NCBI RefSeq assembly: GCF_013377015.1
Contig: NZ_JACABA010000002.1
Location: 310,001-374,000 of the forward strand
Length of the DNA: 64,000 nucleotides
Reading direction: 5' to 3'
From: Rhodopseudomonas sp.
GTDB taxonomy: Bacteria; Pseudomonadota; Alphaproteobacteria; Rhizobiales; Xanthobacteraceae
Shown here: positions 1-10,585 of the stretch, piece after piece
How the letters are laid out: the number at the start of each line of letters is the position of its first letter
Position numbering within the stretch: the stretch's first letter is position 1
The notes under the pieces: model-generated
What the model saw: only the letters and a program-made list of their open reading frames with translations
Database searches by the model: none
What the model was told of the DNA's origin: nothing
Translations under genes and position numbers: made by a program

Positions 1-711
1 GTCGTCGAGGTCAATTCCGAGACCGATTTCGTCGCCCGCAACGAGCAGTTCCAGGGTCTGGTGAAGATGATCGCCCAGGTCGCGCTGAAAGTCGGCGCCG
101 ACGTCGACAAGATCAACGCCGCGCCGGTTGGCTCCTCGACCGTGGCGACCGCGATCGCGGACGCCATCGCCACCATCGGCGAGAACATGACGCTGCGCCG
201 CGCGGCGCAGCTTGAAGTCGCGCATGGCGTGGTGTCGAGCTACGTCCACAACGCGGTGATCGAGGGCGCCGGCAAGATGGGCGTGATCGTGGCGCTGGAA
301 TCGACCGGCAAGACCGACGAACTGAACGCGCTCGGCAAGCAGTTGGCGATGCACGTCGCCGCGACCAATCCGCAGGCGCTCGATCCGGCCGGCCTCGATC
401 CGGAGGTGGTGCGCCGCGAGAAGGACGTCATGGCCGACAAATACCGCCAGCAGGGCAAGCCCGAGGCGATGATCGAGAAGATCGTCGAGAACGGCCTGAA
501 GACCTACTACAAGGAAGTCTGCCTGCTGGAGCAGGCTTTCATCCACGACGAGAAGGGCAAGTCGGTCGCGCAGGCGGTGAAGGAAGCCGAAGGCAAGGTC
601 GGCGCGCCGATCAAGGTCGCGGGCTTCGTGCGCTATGCGCTGGGCGAGGGGATCGAGAAGCAGACCTCGGACTTCGCAGCCGAGGTAGCGGCAGCCAGCG
701 GCCAGAAGTAA
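1..711 (+). CDS. tsf: Elongation factor Ts, 5'-truncated by the window edge
   Basis: EF-Ts is the cytoplasmic nucleotide-exchange factor that recycles EF-Tu from its GDP form. The reading frame is open from base 1 and begins inside the conserved signature ETDFVAR, so roughly the first 70 residues (UBA-like domain and EF-Tu contact helix) lie upstream of the window. The remaining 236 residues cover the dimerisation and core domains, ending [12 protein letters not shown]. The GTG at 61 is an internal Val codon, not a start. rpsB is expected just upstream, and pyrH follows after a hairpin. Confidence 0.97.
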   Translation, partial: VVEVNSETDFVARNEQFQGLVKMIAQVALKVGADVDKINAAPVGSSTVATAIADAIATIGENMTLRRAAQLEVAHGVVSSYVHNAVIEGAGKMGVIVALESTGKTDELNALGKQLAMHVAATNPQALDPAGLDPEVVRREKDVMADKYRQQGKPEAMIEKIVENGLKTYYKEVCLLEQAFIHDEKGKSVAQAVKEAEGKVGAPIKVAGFVRYALGEGIEKQTSDFAAEVAAASGQK

Positions 712-724
712 CCGCGGCACCGGT

Positions 725-748
725 CTCCCGGCTTGCAAGAGCCGGGAG
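725..748 (+). terminator. Hairpin between tsf and pyrH
   Basis: Perfect 9-bp stem: CTCCCGGCT (725-733) pairs with AGCCGGGAG (740-748) across a 6-nt loop. It starts 13 nt after the tsf stop. No T-run follows, so it may be a partial terminator, an attenuator or an mRNA-end stabiliser that lowers pyrH output relative to rpsB-tsf. The structure is seen directly; its function is inferred. Confidence 0.55.
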
Positions 749-777
749 TGTCTGCTCGGAGGGAAAGCGATCGCATC

Positions 778-1494
778 ATGGCTGAGCCGGTCTATCGTCG
801 CGTCGTGGTCAAGCTTTCGGGCGAATACTTCGCCGGGGCGCAGTCCTACGGTATCGACCAGCCTACCATCGATCGCATCGCCGGCGACCTGATCGCGGCC
901 AAGCGGCTTGGCATCGAGATTGCCGTCGTGGTCGGCGGCGGCAACATCTTTCGCGGCGTCGAAGTGTCCGCGCGCGGCGTCTCGCGCACCACCGGCGACA
1001 CTATGGGCATGCTCGCCACGGTAATGAACTGCCTCGCGCTCGCCGAAGCGCTTGAGCGCCACGGCCAGCCCGCACGAACCTTGTCGGCCCTGTCGATGCC
1101 GGAAGTCTGCGAACTGTTCACCCAGGCCGCGGCCAACCGCTATCTATGCGAGGGCCGGATCGTTCTGCTGGCCGGCGGGACCGGTAATCCGTTCTTTACG
1201 ACCGACACAACCGCGGTGTTGCGAGCCGCGGAAATCGGCGCCGACGCGGTGCTCAAAGCTACCAATGTCGATGGCGTATACAGTGCCGATCCCAAGAAGG
1301 ATGCGTCCGCGAAGCGATTCGATCGGTTGACGCATTCGGAAGCGCTCGCAGGCGGCTACAAGGTCATGGATGCGACGGCTTTCGCTCTTGCCCGTGAGAC
1401 TTCGCTGCCTATCATCGTGTTTTCGATCGCCGAGCCGGGTTCGATAGGTGCGGTACTTGGTGGCGCGGGTCGCGCGACGATCGTGGCGGACTGA
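778..1494 (+). CDS. pyrH: Uridylate kinase (UMP kinase)
   Basis: Converts UMP to UDP with ATP, the committed step to pyrimidine nucleotides; bacterial UMPK is a hexameric member of the amino-acid-kinase fold. The 238-residue product has VKLSGEYF near the N terminus (phosphate-binding loop), GGGNIFRG at about 53-60, GDTMGM at 73-78 and the late ATP-site segment [10 protein letters not shown] chose ATG 778 because GGAGGG lies at the right distance upstream; an in-frame TTG at 733 would place the start inside the hairpin. The order tsf-pyrH-frr is the usual bacterial arrangement, and the CTP synthase gene of the same pathway is at 35.7 kb. Confidence 0.97.
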   Translation: MAEPVYRRVVVKLSGEYFAGAQSYGIDQPTIDRIAGDLIAAKRLGIEIAVVVGGGNIFRGVEVSARGVSRTTGDTMGMLATVMNCLALAEALERHGQPARTLSALSMPEVCELFTQAAANRYLCEGRIVLLAGGTGNPFFTTDTTAVLRAAEIGADAVLKATNVDGVYSADPKKDASAKRFDRLTHSEALAGGYKVMDATAFALARETSLPIIVFSIAEPGSIGAVLGGAGRATIVAD

Positions 1495-1548
1495 CGCCGG
1501 TGGCGTTCCGAGCTCGATAACTGACTAGGATTTGTGAAGGAGAGTGGC

Positions 1549-2112
1549 ATGCCGTCCGGTAATTTCGACATCAATGAATTGAAGCGCCGCATGGACGGCG
1601 CCACAGCGGCGCTGAAGCACGAGCTTGGCGGTCTGCGGACCGGACGAGCCGCAGCCTCGATGCTGGAACCGGTTCAGGTCGAAGCCTATGGCAGCCACAT
1701 GCCACTGAACCAGCTGGCCACCGTGAGCGTGCCGGAGCCGCGATTGCTCTCGGTTCAGGTCTGGGACAAGTCGATGGTGAAGGCGGTGGAAAAGGCGATC
1801 GTCGATTCCAATCTCGGCCTCAGCCCCGCGACCGAAGGCCAGGTGCTGCGGCTGCGAATTCCGGAATTGAACGAGGAACGCCGCAAGGAACTGGTCAAGG
1901 TCGCGCATAAATACGCCGAGGCGGCCCGGGTCGCGGTGCGGCACGTTCGGCGCGACGGGCTCGATACCATCAAGAAGCTGGAAAAGGCCCACGAGATTTC
2001 CGAGGACGAGCAGAAGCGGCTCGACAACGAGGTTCAGAAGGCAACCGACGGCACGATCGCCGAAATCGACCAATTGCTCACGAGCAAGGAAAAGGAAATT
2101 CTGACGGTCTAG
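1549..2112 (+). CDS. frr: Ribosome recycling factor
   Basis: Acts with EF-G to split the post-termination ribosome. The 187 residues match the family's usual 185 or so. LRTGRA near residue 30 is the conserved helix start, followed by the domain II beta segment, and the C-terminal helix carries [17 protein letters not shown] 1549 is preceded by GAAGGAGAG; the GTG at 1534 overlaps that Shine-Dalgarno sequence and is unlikely to be used. It follows pyrH by 54 nt and probably shares its transcript. A compound hairpin lies just after the stop. Confidence 0.97.
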   Translation: MPSGNFDINELKRRMDGATAALKHELGGLRTGRAAASMLEPVQVEAYGSHMPLNQLATVSVPEPRLLSVQVWDKSMVKAVEKAIVDSNLGLSPATEGQVLRLRIPELNEERRKELVKVAHKYAEAARVAVRHVRRDGLDTIKKLEKAHEISEDEQKRLDNEVQKATDGTIAEIDQLLTSKEKEILTV

Positions 2113-2123
2113 TCTGCAGAAGC

Positions 2124-2172
2124 GGGGCAAATCCGGGAAAGCGGCGCGATTTTTCCCGAATAATCATGCCCC
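2124..2172 (+). terminator. Nested hairpin downstream of frr
   Basis: Outer arms GGGGCA (2124-2129) and TGCCCC (2167-2172) enclose an inner stem CGGGAAA (2134-2140) with TTTCCCG (2152-2158). Two further short stems follow before uppS: GTCTGAT (2193-2199) with ATCAGAC (2210-2216), and GGCCGC (2219-2224) with GCGGCC (2229-2234). This 227-bp spacer therefore probably separates the frr transcript from a new uppS-cdsA-dxr transcript. Stems are seen; termination is inferred. Confidence 0.5.
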
Positions 2173-2339
2173 GGCAAATTGAAATCGGTACAGTCTGATC
2201 GTGCTTGGAATCAGACGTGGCCGCGTATGCGGCCGGCCAGATCCGTCGTTGCGGCCATCATATCCGCAACATATTGATCTGGCGTATCTTGCGGCCATCG
2301 GGAAGCCTCTTCGCGGGAACACGCTTTGGGAATTGACCT

Positions 2340-3098
2340 ATGTCGAACGCTGCCGCGCCCGCGCCTGACCGATCCGACCCGCCCGACCCGCCAGTACATG
2401 TCGCCATCATCATGGACGGTAACGGACGTTGGGCAGCCGCCAGAGGGCTGCCGCGGGCGGAAGGCCACCGTCGCGGCGTCGATGCGCTGCGGCGCGTGGT
2501 CCGGGCGGCCAATGAGCTCGGAATCCAGTATCTGACGATTTTCTCGTTCAGCTCGGAAAACTGGTCGCGGCCGGCGACCGAAATCGGCGATCTGTTTGGG
2601 TTGCTGCGGCGCTTCATCCGCAACGATCTGGCCTCCCTGCACCGTGACGGGGTACGGGTGCGGGTGATCGGTGAACGCGACGGGCTTGAGCGCGACCTGT
2701 GCGCCTTGCTCGACGAAGCCCAGGAACTGACCCGCAACAATACCCGGCTCAACCTAGTGGTCGCCTTCAACTATGGCTCGCGGCAGGAGATCGCCAACGC
2801 CGCACAGCGGCTGGCGCAAGAGGTCGCCGAGGGCAAGCGCGATCCGGCCAGCATCGACATCGACACGCTGGGCCGGTATCTCGATGCGCCGGAGATTCCC
2901 GATCCCGACTTGATCATCCGCACCAGCGGAGAACAACGATTGTCGAATTTCCTGATGTGGCAGGCGGCGTACAGTGAACTGGTGTTCGTGCCGATTCACT
3001 GGCCGGACTTCGACAAGGCCGCGCTCGAGGGCGCGATCGCCGAATATGCCCGGCGCGAACGCCGGTTCGGCGGTTTGGCCGCGAAAACAGGATCGTGA
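2340..3098 (+). CDS. uppS: Undecaprenyl diphosphate synthase (cis-prenyltransferase)
   Basis: Extends farnesyl diphosphate with isopentenyl diphosphates in cis to the C55 lipid carrier used for peptidoglycan and O-antigen. The 252-residue product has IIMDGNGRW with the catalytic Asp at 26, FSFSSENW for substrate binding, and [15 protein letters not shown], a signature of the family near the C terminus. The N-terminal 18 residues are Pro/Ala-rich and poorly conserved. Its stop overlaps the cdsA start in a GTGA arrangement, which suggests translational coupling. Its precursor supply comes from dxr two genes downstream. Confidence 0.96.
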   Translation: MSNAAAPAPDRSDPPDPPVHVAIIMDGNGRWAAARGLPRAEGHRRGVDALRRVVRAANELGIQYLTIFSFSSENWSRPATEIGDLFGLLRRFIRNDLASLHRDGVRVRVIGERDGLERDLCALLDEAQELTRNNTRLNLVVAFNYGSRQEIANAAQRLAQEVAEGKRDPASIDIDTLGRYLDAPEIPDPDLIIRTSGEQRLSNFLMWQAAYSELVFVPIHWPDFDKAALEGAIAEYARRERRFGGLAAKTGS

Positions 3099-3952
3099 CA
3101 CGGGTGAGCCAGGACAAGGCGACGCCGGCGCCGGCGGCCGAACAAGGTTCGCGAAACCTGCTGATGCGCGTGGCAGCTGCCCTGGTTCTGGCGCCAGGGG
3201 CGATTGCTTTGGCCTATGCGGGCGGATGGCCGTGGGCAACGCTGGTGACGGTGGTCGCGGTCGGTCTCTACGTGGAATGGCTGACGGTCATCGGGGCCGC
3301 CAGGAATTGGCGCCTGATCGCGGCGGGGGCAGTTGCACTGGCGGCGTCGGGGCTCTGCCTGGCGCTGGGAAGGATCGACGCATCGCTTGCCGCCATCGTG
3401 TTCGGCCTGGTTGCGGTGGCGGTGTCGAACCCGCCGCCACGGCGCTGGGCGTTGACTGGCTTCTGTTACGCTGCCGCGGCTCTGCTGGCTTCGATTCTGG
3501 TGCGCAACGATCCGGTTGAGGGATTTGCCGCGCTAATCCTGATCTTGCTGGTGGTGTGGGTCACCGATATCGGCGGCTATTTCGCCGGCCGCGGCATTGG
3601 CGGCCCAAAGCTCTGGCCGAGAGTCAGCCCGAAGAAGACCTGGGCCGGTGCCATCGGCGGATTTCTGGCGAGCCTTGTCATAGGCGCCGTCTTTGCAGCT
3701 TTCGGCCTTGGAAAACTGCTTCCGCTGCTAATGCTTGCGGCGGTTCTTTCAACTATTTCGCAAATTGGCGATCTGTTCGAATCGGCGGTCAAGCGACAGT
3801 TCGGCGTCAAGGATTCCAGTCACATCATTCCCGGTCATGGTGGGCTGCTCGATCGGCTCGACGGCTATGTCGCGGCGGCGGTGTTTGCCGCCCTGTTCGG
3901 CATGCTGCGGGGCGGGGTGGATGGTATCGGCCGCGGTCTTATGGTTTGGTGA
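3095..3952 (+). CDS. cdsA: Phosphatidate cytidylyltransferase
   Basis: Integral inner-membrane enzyme that makes CDP-diacylglycerol from phosphatidic acid and CTP, the branch point for all phospholipids. The 285 residues contain about eight hydrophobic segments. The C-terminal CTP_transf_1 signature is clear: [13 protein letters not shown] followed by [14 protein letters not shown] and the [17 protein letters not shown] region with its metal-binding Asp residues. GTG 3095 overlaps the uppS stop by 4 nt; GTG 3104 is an alternative. Followed 4 nt later by dxr. Confidence 0.96.
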   Translation: MTRVSQDKATPAPAAEQGSRNLLMRVAAALVLAPGAIALAYAGGWPWATLVTVVAVGLYVEWLTVIGAARNWRLIAAGAVALAASGLCLALGRIDASLAAIVFGLVAVAVSNPPPRRWALTGFCYAAAALLASILVRNDPVEGFAALILILLVVWVTDIGGYFAGRGIGGPKLWPRVSPKKTWAGAIGGFLASLVIGAVFAAFGLGKLLPLLMLAAVLSTISQIGDLFESAVKRQFGVKDSSHIIPGHGGLLDRLDGYVAAAVFAALFGMLRGGVDGIGRGLMVW

Positions 3953-3956
3953 AACG

Positions 3957-5180
3957 ATGAGTGCAGTCCCATTGCGAAACGACAAGGCTGTCGCCTCCGG
4001 CGTGCGGATTGTCAGCGTTCTCGGCGCCACCGGCTCGATCGGCGACAGCACGATGGATTTGCTGCGGGCAGCGCCCGAGCGGTATCAAGTCGAGGCGCTG
4101 ACCGCCAACAACAACGTGCAGGGGCTCGCCACGCTGGCCAAGGAATTCGGGGCGCGGTTTGCGGCCGTGGCCGATGAATCGCTGCTCGGCGAGTTACGCG
4201 ACGCGCTGGCCGGGACCGGAATCGCCTGCGGCGCGGGCGAGAGCGCCATCATCGAGGCGGCGGAGCGTCCGGCGGACTGGATCATGGCCGCGATCAGCGG
4301 CGCCGCCGGTTTGAAACCGGCGCTCGCGGCAGTGGACCGCGGCACGACCATTGCGCTGGCCAACAAGGAATGCCTGGTTTGCGCCGGCGATTTCTTCATG
4401 GCCCGCGCGCTCAACGCAGGCGCCAACATCCTGCCCGCGGATTCCGAACACAACGCTTTGTTTCAGGCGCTGAGCTCCGGCAACCGCCACGAACTCACCA
4501 AGGTGATCATCACCGCGTCCGGCGGCCCGTTCCGGACCTGGGCCGCCGCTGATATCGAGCAGGCGACGCTTGCGCAGGCTTTGAAGCATCCGAACTGGAG
4601 CATGGGCCAGAAGATCACCATCGATTCGGCGTCGATGATGAACAAGGGGCTCGAAGTGATCGAGGCCTCGTATCTGTTTGCGCTTTCGCCCGACGAGATC
4701 GATGTGCTGGTGCATCCGCAGTCGATCATTCACGGCATGGTGGAGTTTTCCGATCGTTCGGTGGTGGCGCAGCTCGGCGCCCCCGACATGCGGATCCCGA
4801 TCGCGCATTGTCTCGGCTGGCCGGATCGAATCGTCGGCCGCGCCGCAACGCTCGATCTCGCCAAGATCGGACAGCTCACCTTTGAAGCGCCGGACTTCGT
4901 GCGGTTTCCCGGACTGCGGCTGGCCTATGACGCGCTGCGCACCGGGCAGGGCGCAACGACCGTCTACAACGCCGCGAACGAAATCGCGGTGGCCGCGTTC
5001 ATTGCCCAGCAGATCAGATTTGGCGCGATCGCCCGGCTGGTCGAGGACACCTTGAACGCCTGGATACGGGCCGGAAATCTGGCGCCACTGAGCTCCGCCG
5101 ACGACGCCATCGCCGTTGACCATAATGCGAGAAAAATGGCCGCCACCCTCTTGCCTCAAATTGCCGCAAAGGCATCCTAG
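3957..5180 (+). CDS. dxr: 1-deoxy-D-xylulose 5-phosphate reductoisomerase
   Basis: Second enzyme of the MEP isoprenoid pathway: it rearranges and reduces DXP to MEP with NADPH and a divalent metal. The 407-residue product shows the NADPH-binding [15 protein letters not shown] at the N terminus, [19 protein letters not shown] and the metal/substrate loop [20 protein letters not shown] 3957 begins this conserved N terminus; the same frame is open back to 3735, but that part overlaps cdsA and is not credible. The uppS-cdsA-dxr-rseP order is widespread in proteobacteria. Confidence 0.97.
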   Translation: MSAVPLRNDKAVASGVRIVSVLGATGSIGDSTMDLLRAAPERYQVEALTANNNVQGLATLAKEFGARFAAVADESLLGELRDALAGTGIACGAGESAIIEAAERPADWIMAAISGAAGLKPALAAVDRGTTIALANKECLVCAGDFFMARALNAGANILPADSEHNALFQALSSGNRHELTKVIITASGGPFRTWAAADIEQATLAQALKHPNWSMGQKITIDSASMMNKGLEVIEASYLFALSPDEIDVLVHPQSIIHGMVEFSDRSVVAQLGAPDMRIPIAHCLGWPDRIVGRAATLDLAKIGQLTFEAPDFVRFPGLRLAYDALRTGQGATTVYNAANEIAVAAFIAQQIRFGAIARLVEDTLNAWIRAGNLAPLSSADDAIAVDHNARKMAATLLPQIAAKAS

Positions 5181-5223
5181 AGAATTGGGGTCAGGGCCGT
5201 CGGTTCTGCTTGAGGGGAATGGG

Positions 5224-6375
5224 ATGGCCGATCTATTTCTAAATAGTTTCAACACGTTGAGCCATGGAGTGATTGGTTATGTCATTCCTTTCTTGTTCGT
5301 GCTCACGATCGTCGTTTTCTTCCACGAGCTCGGTCATTTCCTGGTTGCACGCTGGAACGGCGTGAAGGTGTTAACTTTTTCGCTCGGGTTCGGGCCGGAG
5401 ATCGTTGGCTTCAACGACAAGCACGGCACCCGTTGGAAGCTGTCCGCGGTGCCGCTCGGCGGCTACGTAAAATTCTTCGGCGACGAGAGCGAAGCCAGCA
5501 CGCCGTCCAGCGATTCGCTGGCGAAAATGACCGCGGAAGAGCGCGCCGGCAGCTTTCATCACAAGCCGGTCGGCCCGCGCGCGGCGATTGTTGCCGCCGG
5601 CCCGATCGCGAATTTCATTCTGGCGATCGTGATCTTCACGTTCCTCTTCACGTTCTTTGGCGTGCCAAACACTTCGGCACGGGTCGACAAGGTTCAGGCC
5701 GGCAGCGCTGCCGAGATCGCCGGATTCCAGAGCGGCGACGTTGTCGTTGCGATCGAAGGCAAGGCGATTCGGAACTTCACGGAGATGCAGCGCACGGTCA
5801 GCATCGAAGCCGGCCAAGCGCTGAATTTTACTGTCAAGCGCGGCGATTCCACGCTCCAGCTGCGGGCGACTCCCGAACTGAGGGAAGTCAAGGACAGCTT
5901 CGGCAACGTCCATCGGCTGGGCGTTCTCGGCATCAGCCGCTCCACCGCCGTGGGCGAAGTCACCACCGAGCGGGTCGATCCGGCCACCGCTTTCGTGATG
6001 GGCGTGAAGGAAACCTGGTTCGTGGTTGATCGCACGCTGGCTTACATCGGCGGCATCTTCACCGGCCGGGAAGCGGCCGATCAGCTGGGCGGACCGCTGC
6101 GGATCGCCCAGATCTCCGGCCAGGTCGCCACGATCGGGTTTACCCCGCTGCTGCATCTCGCCGCGGTGCTTTCGATCTCGATCGGCCTCCTGAACCTTTT
6201 TCCGGTGCCGTTGCTCGATGGCGGCCACCTTCTGTTCTACGCGGTTGAAGCCGTCCGCGGGCGTCCGCTGTCGGAGCGCGCGCAGGAGATGGGGTTCCGA
6301 ATCGGGCTCGGTTTGGTGCTGATGCTGATGGTCTTCGCGACCTATAACGACATCCTGCATCTGGCCGCGTCGTGA
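5224..6375 (+). CDS. rseP: Site-2 membrane metalloprotease RseP/MmpA type
   Basis: Zinc protease that cleaves transmembrane substrates within the bilayer, for example anti-sigma factors or remnant signal peptides. The 383-residue product has HELGH at 34-38 in the first membrane helix, a central PDZ domain (about residues 120-200, around VVAIEGKAIRNF) and the C-terminal LLDGGHLL active-site motif. One PDZ domain is seen instead of the two of E. coli RseP, as in many alphaproteobacteria. ATG 5224 follows TTGAGGGGAATGGG. Its position before bamA fits envelope-stress linkage. Confidence 0.95.
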   Translation: MADLFLNSFNTLSHGVIGYVIPFLFVLTIVVFFHELGHFLVARWNGVKVLTFSLGFGPEIVGFNDKHGTRWKLSAVPLGGYVKFFGDESEASTPSSDSLAKMTAEERAGSFHHKPVGPRAAIVAAGPIANFILAIVIFTFLFTFFGVPNTSARVDKVQAGSAAEIAGFQSGDVVVAIEGKAIRNFTEMQRTVSIEAGQALNFTVKRGDSTLQLRATPELREVKDSFGNVHRLGVLGISRSTAVGEVTTERVDPATAFVMGVKETWFVVDRTLAYIGGIFTGREAADQLGGPLRIAQISGQVATIGFTPLLHLAAVLSISIGLLNLFPVPLLDGGHLLFYAVEAVRGRPLSERAQEMGFRIGLGLVLMLMVFATYNDILHLAAS

Positions 6376-6545
6376 CACCGGACGTGAACGTGGCCGATGG
6401 GCAACGTATTGGAATGAAATTGAAATCGCAGTGCGAAAGGCCGTTTGCCCCCCCGGCAAAATTGTCTACAAGCAAGGCAACGAATGGGATTCTGCCGGAG
6501 CGTAGGGGTGCGAGCCGGCACTGGGATGACAAGGGCGCGTTGCGC

Positions 6546-9077
6546 ATGAATGTTAGAATGCGAGTGTTAAAGGGAGGCCTCATCGCCGCCCTGATGTTTT
6601 TCGCCATGCCGGTCGCCGTAACGGTGACCTCGGCGATGTTGACGTCGCCTGCCTCGGCGCAGACCGCGGCTTCGATCGTGGTCGAAGGCAACCGCCGGGT
6701 CGAAGTCGAAACCATTCGCTCCTATTTCAAGCCGGGTCCCGGCGGCCGCCTCGATCAGGCGCGGATCGACGACGGGTTGAAGGCGTTGATCGAGACCGGC
6801 CTGTTTCAGGACGTCAAGATCAATCAGGCCGGCGGCAGGCTGGTCGTGACCGTGATCGAGAATCCGGTGATTGGCCGCGTCGCCTTCGAAGGCAACAAGA
6901 AGGTCAAGGACGATCAGCTGTCGGCTGAAATCCAGTCCAAGCCACGTGGCACGCTGTCGCGTCCGATGGTGCAGTCCGACACGCTGCGAATTGCCGAAAT
7001 CTATCGCCGTTCGGGACGTTACGACGTCCAGGTCACCCCCGAAGTGATCGAACAGCCGAACAACCGTGTCGACCTCATTTTCACGGTCACCGAAGGCGCC
7101 AAGACCGGCGTCAAGTCGATCGAGTTCATCGGCAACAATGCCTATTCGTCCTATCGGTTGAAGGACATCATCCGTACCCACGAATCCAACCTGCTGAGTT
7201 TCCTGGCGTCGGGCGACCTTTACGATCCCGACCGCGTCGAGGCCGATCGCGACCTGATCCGTCGCTTCTACCTCAAGCACGGCTATGCCGATGTTCAGGT
7301 GGTGGCTGCGCTGACCGAGTATGATCCCGAGCGTAAGGGCTTCTTGGTGACCTTCAAGATCGAGGAAGGGCAACAGTACCGCGTCGGTTCGGTGGAATTT
7401 CAGTCGAGCATCCCGACGATGGACGGCAATTCGATGAGCAGTTTCTCGCGCGTCAGCGTCGGGTCGCTGTACAATGCCGAGGCGCTGGAGAAATCGGTCG
7501 AGGAGATGACCGTCGAGGCATCGCGGCGCGGCTATGCGTTCGCGACGGTGCGCCCGCGCGGCGACCGAAATTACGACGCCCACACTGTGTCGATCGTGTT
7601 CGCGATGGAGGAGGGCGCACGCACCTATATCGAGCGCATCAATATCCGCGGCAACACCCGAACGCGGGACTATGTGATCCGTCGGGAATTCGATATTTCC
7701 GAGGGCGACGCCTACAATCGCGCGCTGGTCGATCGCGCCGAGCGGCGGCTGAAGAACCTCGACTTCTTCAAATCGGTGAAGATCGTGACCGAACCGGGCT
7801 CGTCGAGCGACCGGATCATCCTGATTGTCGATCTCGAAGAGAAGTCCACCGGCGACTTCTCGGTCTCGGGCGGTTACTCGACGAGCGACGGCCCACTGGC
7901 CGAAGTCAGCATCTCCGAGCGCAACCTGCTCGGCCGCGGTCTGTTCGCCAAGGCCTCGGTTCAGTACGGCCAGTACGCACGGGGCTACTCGCTGTCGGTG
8001 GTTGAACCCTACCTGCTCGACTATCGGGTGGCGCTGGGACTGGATCTGTACCAGCGTGAACAGCTCGCCAACAGCTATGTGTCCTATACGACCAAGACCC
8101 TCGGCTTCAGTCCGCGGCTCGGCTTCGGGCTGCGAGAAGATCTGGCGCTTCAGGTGCGGTATTCGATCTACAGGCAGCAGATTTCGCTGTCGAGCGTGCT
8201 CGACAATTGTAACAACAATCTGGGCAGCTCGACCTACTTCCCGACTCCCGCTTTCATCAATGCAGGCAATCCGAACAACACCGGTTACGGACTGCTCGGC
8301 TGTTACGGTGACGGCGAGGCGTCGTTGCCGGTCCGCGTCGGTTTGGCGGGCGGCACGGTCTGGACTTCGTCGATCGGCTATACTCTGACCTACAACACGC
8401 TGGATAATACCAAGAACCCCACCGACGGCATCCTGGTCGACTTCCGTCAGGACTTCGCCGGCCTCGGCGGCGACGTGAAGTTCATCAAGTCGGCGTTCGA
8501 TGCGAAGTACTACACCCCGCTGGTGGCCGACGTGGTCGGGTTGATCCATCTTCAGGGCGGCAACCTCTCCGGCTATGGCAGCAACGAGCTTCGCATGCTG
8601 GATCATTTCCAGATGGGGCCGAATCTGGTTCGCGGCTTTGCCCCCAATGGCATCGGTCCCCGCGACATCGGCATTTATGCTTTGAACGGCTACGGCGGCG
8701 ATTCGCTCGGCGGCACCAACTACTGGGGCGCGTCGGCGGAGTTGCAGATGCCATTCTGGTTCCTTCCGAAGGAAGTCGGAATCAAGGGCGCGGTCTATGC
8801 CGACGCGGGTTCGCTGTTCGGCTACAAGGGACCGACCTCTTGGTCGGTGACCAACGAAGTCAACGCCCCGGGTTGTGTCCCGGCGACCAAGACAACAGTC
8901 GGAACCTGCAGCGGATTGCAGTATGACAACAGCAGCCTGATCCGCTCCTCGGTCGGTGTCGGTCTGATCTGGGCATCGCCGTTCGGTCCGCTGCGGTTCG
9001 ATTACTCGATCCCGATCACCAAGGGGCAGTACGACCGCGTGCAGCAATTCAAGTTCGGCGGCGGGACCTCGTTCTGA
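6546..9077 (+). CDS. bamA: Outer membrane protein assembly factor BamA
   Basis: Essential outer-membrane beta-barrel insertase. The 843-residue product has a signal peptide (cationic start, hydrophobic core, cleavage near SPASAQ at about 37), five POTRA repeats over about 40-420 ([48 protein letters not shown]) and a C-terminal Omp85 barrel ending in GGGTSF with the terminal Phe of barrel proteins. I start at ATG 6546, where the signal peptide begins; no strong Shine-Dalgarno sequence is visible there, and ATG 6414 is an unlikely upstream alternative. Two loop Cys pairs occur in the barrel. Confidence 0.96.
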   Translation: MNVRMRVLKGGLIAALMFFAMPVAVTVTSAMLTSPASAQTAASIVVEGNRRVEVETIRSYFKPGPGGRLDQARIDDGLKALIETGLFQDVKINQAGGRLVVTVIENPVIGRVAFEGNKKVKDDQLSAEIQSKPRGTLSRPMVQSDTLRIAEIYRRSGRYDVQVTPEVIEQPNNRVDLIFTVTEGAKTGVKSIEFIGNNAYSSYRLKDIIRTHESNLLSFLASGDLYDPDRVEADRDLIRRFYLKHGYADVQVVAALTEYDPERKGFLVTFKIEEGQQYRVGSVEFQSSIPTMDGNSMSSFSRVSVGSLYNAEALEKSVEEMTVEASRRGYAFATVRPRGDRNYDAHTVSIVFAMEEGARTYIERINIRGNTRTRDYVIRREFDISEGDAYNRALVDRAERRLKNLDFFKSVKIVTEPGSSSDRIILIVDLEEKSTGDFSVSGGYSTSDGPLAEVSISERNLLGRGLFAKASVQYGQYARGYSLSVVEPYLLDYRVALGLDLYQREQLANSYVSYTTKTLGFSPRLGFGLREDLALQVRYSIYRQQISLSSVLDNCNNNLGSSTYFPTPAFINAGNPNNTGYGLLGCYGDGEASLPVRVGLAGGTVWTSSIGYTLTYNTLDNTKNPTDGILVDFRQDFAGLGGDVKFIKSAFDAKYYTPLVADVVGLIHLQGGNLSGYGSNELRMLDHFQMGPNLVRGFAPNGIGPRDIGIYALNGYGGDSLGGTNYWGASAELQMPFWFLPKEVGIKGAVYADAGSLFGYKGPTSWSVTNEVNAPGCVPATKTTVGTCSGLQYDNSSLIRSSVGVGLIWASPFGPLRFDYSIPITKGQYDRVQQFKFGGGTSF

Positions 9078-9111
9078 GGTCTCCGCGGTGGGCCGGACCG
9101 CGACGGACGGA

Positions 9112-10122
9112 ATGGCACAGCCGAGATTCTTGAATCAACCGCCAGCATCGACGTTGGTTGACGTGGCGACGATGGCGCAGGCGCATCTGGTCGATGCGTC
9201 CCGCGGCTCCCAGCGTATCACCGGGATAGCCTCGCTCGCCGAGGCCGGACCGATCCATCTGACCTTCTTCGACAATGGCAAGTTCGCAGCCGAGCTACGT
9301 TCGACATTGGCAGGCGCCTGCCTGATCAGCGAACGATTCGAAGCGGCGGTGCCGGCGCATGTCGCGGTGCTGCGTTCGGCCGATCCGTTACGTGCCTTCA
9401 TCAGGGTGGCGACCGAGCTCAATGGCGACGCGCTTCGTCCGCGGTCCTGGTTCGGCATCGTCGGGATCGCGGCCTCCGCGGTGGTGCATCCGACCGCGCG
9501 CCTGGAAGACGGCGTTGTCGTCGACCCGCTGGCGGTGATCGGGCCAGGCGTCGAAATCGGCGCCGACACGGTGATCGGCTCCGGGGTCATCATCGGTGCC
9601 AATGTGCGGATCGGAAGAGGCTGCAGCATCGGACCGGCGAGCTCGATCCAGTTTGCGTTGATCGGCAACAATGTCGTGCTGCAGTCTGGATGTCATATCG
9701 GACAGGATGGCTACGGATTCGCTTTCGGCCCGGACGTCGCGATGAAGTTGCCTCATGGCGGGCGAGTGCTGATCCAGAACGACGTTGAAGCCGGCGCCGG
9801 CACCAGCATTAATCGAGGGAGCTTGCGGGATACCGTGATCGGGGAAGGCAGCAAAATCGACAATCAGGTCCGGATCGGGCACGATGCCTCGATCGGGCGG
9901 TTTTGTCGGCTTGGCGCCCAATCTGGAGTAGCCGGATCCGCGACGCTGGGCGACAGGGTCGACCTCGGCACGGCATCACAAGTCCGCAGCCACGTTCGGA
10001 TCGGCGATCGCGTCAAGGTTGTGCCGGCGAGCGTTATCGATCATGACATCTCCGCCGATCGGCTGCTGCCGCAAGCGACCGGGGTGGCGCAGAGCGACCC
10101 GGCAGGCGAGGAACTGAATTGA
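9112..10122 (+). CDS. lpxD: UDP-3-O-acylglucosamine N-acyltransferase, operon copy (divergent)
   Basis: Adds the N-linked 3-hydroxyacyl chain in lipid A synthesis, using acyl-ACP. The 336-residue product has an N-terminal uridine-binding-like domain, then left-handed beta-helix hexapeptides, with IGQDGYGF at about 197 and a candidate catalytic His at 257 (RIGHDASIG). Compared with the second copy in this window it has NRG where that copy has DRG, lacks the GxPA segment after the beta-helix, and has a shortened C-terminal helical tail. ATG 9112 follows GGACGGA; GTG 9088 is possible. It sits in the classic bamA-lpxD-fabZ-lpxA order and overlaps fabZ by 1 nt. Confidence 0.88.
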   Translation: MAQPRFLNQPPASTLVDVATMAQAHLVDASRGSQRITGIASLAEAGPIHLTFFDNGKFAAELRSTLAGACLISERFEAAVPAHVAVLRSADPLRAFIRVATELNGDALRPRSWFGIVGIAASAVVHPTARLEDGVVVDPLAVIGPGVEIGADTVIGSGVIIGANVRIGRGCSIGPASSIQFALIGNNVVLQSGCHIGQDGYGFAFGPDVAMKLPHGGRVLIQNDVEAGAGTSINRGSLRDTVIGEGSKIDNQVRIGHDASIGRFCRLGAQSGVAGSATLGDRVDLGTASQVRSHVRIGDRVKVVPASVIDHDISADRLLPQATGVAQSDPAGEELN

Positions 10123-10577
10123 TGGACGCAGCAGTTACCCACGAATTGGTCGATATTAACGCCATCCTGAAAGCATTGCCGCATCGCTACCCGTTCCTGT
10201 TGATCGATCGGATCGTCAACGTCCGTAGCGACTACAGCGGAGTAGGCATCAAGAACGTGACCATCAATGAACCTCCGTTCATGGGACACTTTCCGGAACG
10301 GCCTGTGTTCCCCGGCGTCCTGATCGTCGAGGGGATGGCGCAAACCGCCGGCGTGATCGTGATGCTGTCGGCGTCGGGCACCGAAAAGCCGCGCGCGGTG
10401 TATTTTCTTACCATCGACAAATGCAAGTTTCGCAAGCCGGTGCTGCCCGGCGACACGGTCGAGTACCACATGCGCAACATCGGCCGGCGCAAGGACATGT
10501 GGTGGTTTCACGGCGACGCCAAGGTCAACGGCGTCACCGTCGCGGAAGCCGACGTCGGCGCGATGTTGACGGACTGA
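10122..10577 (+). CDS. fabZ: 3-hydroxyacyl-[ACP] dehydratase
   Basis: Dehydrates 3-hydroxyacyl-ACP in type II fatty acid synthesis and so competes with LpxA/LpxD for hydroxyacyl-ACP. The 151-residue hot-dog-fold protein has the catalytic His56 and Glu70 in [23 protein letters not shown] 10122 shares its A with the lpxD stop codon (TGATG), with GAGG 11 nt upstream, so translation is probably coupled. Confidence 0.97.
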   Translation: MDAAVTHELVDINAILKALPHRYPFLLIDRIVNVRSDYSGVGIKNVTINEPPFMGHFPERPVFPGVLIVEGMAQTAGVIVMLSASGTEKPRAVYFLTIDKCKFRKPVLPGDTVEYHMRNIGRRKDMWWFHGDAKVNGVTVAEADVGAMLTD

Positions 10578-10585
10578 TCGCAGAA

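Noticed and set aside
6567-9047. 826-codon frame antisense to bamA
   Set aside because: A GC-rich shadow of bamA, rich in His, Arg and Asp with no domain; typical of antisense frames in high-GC genomes.
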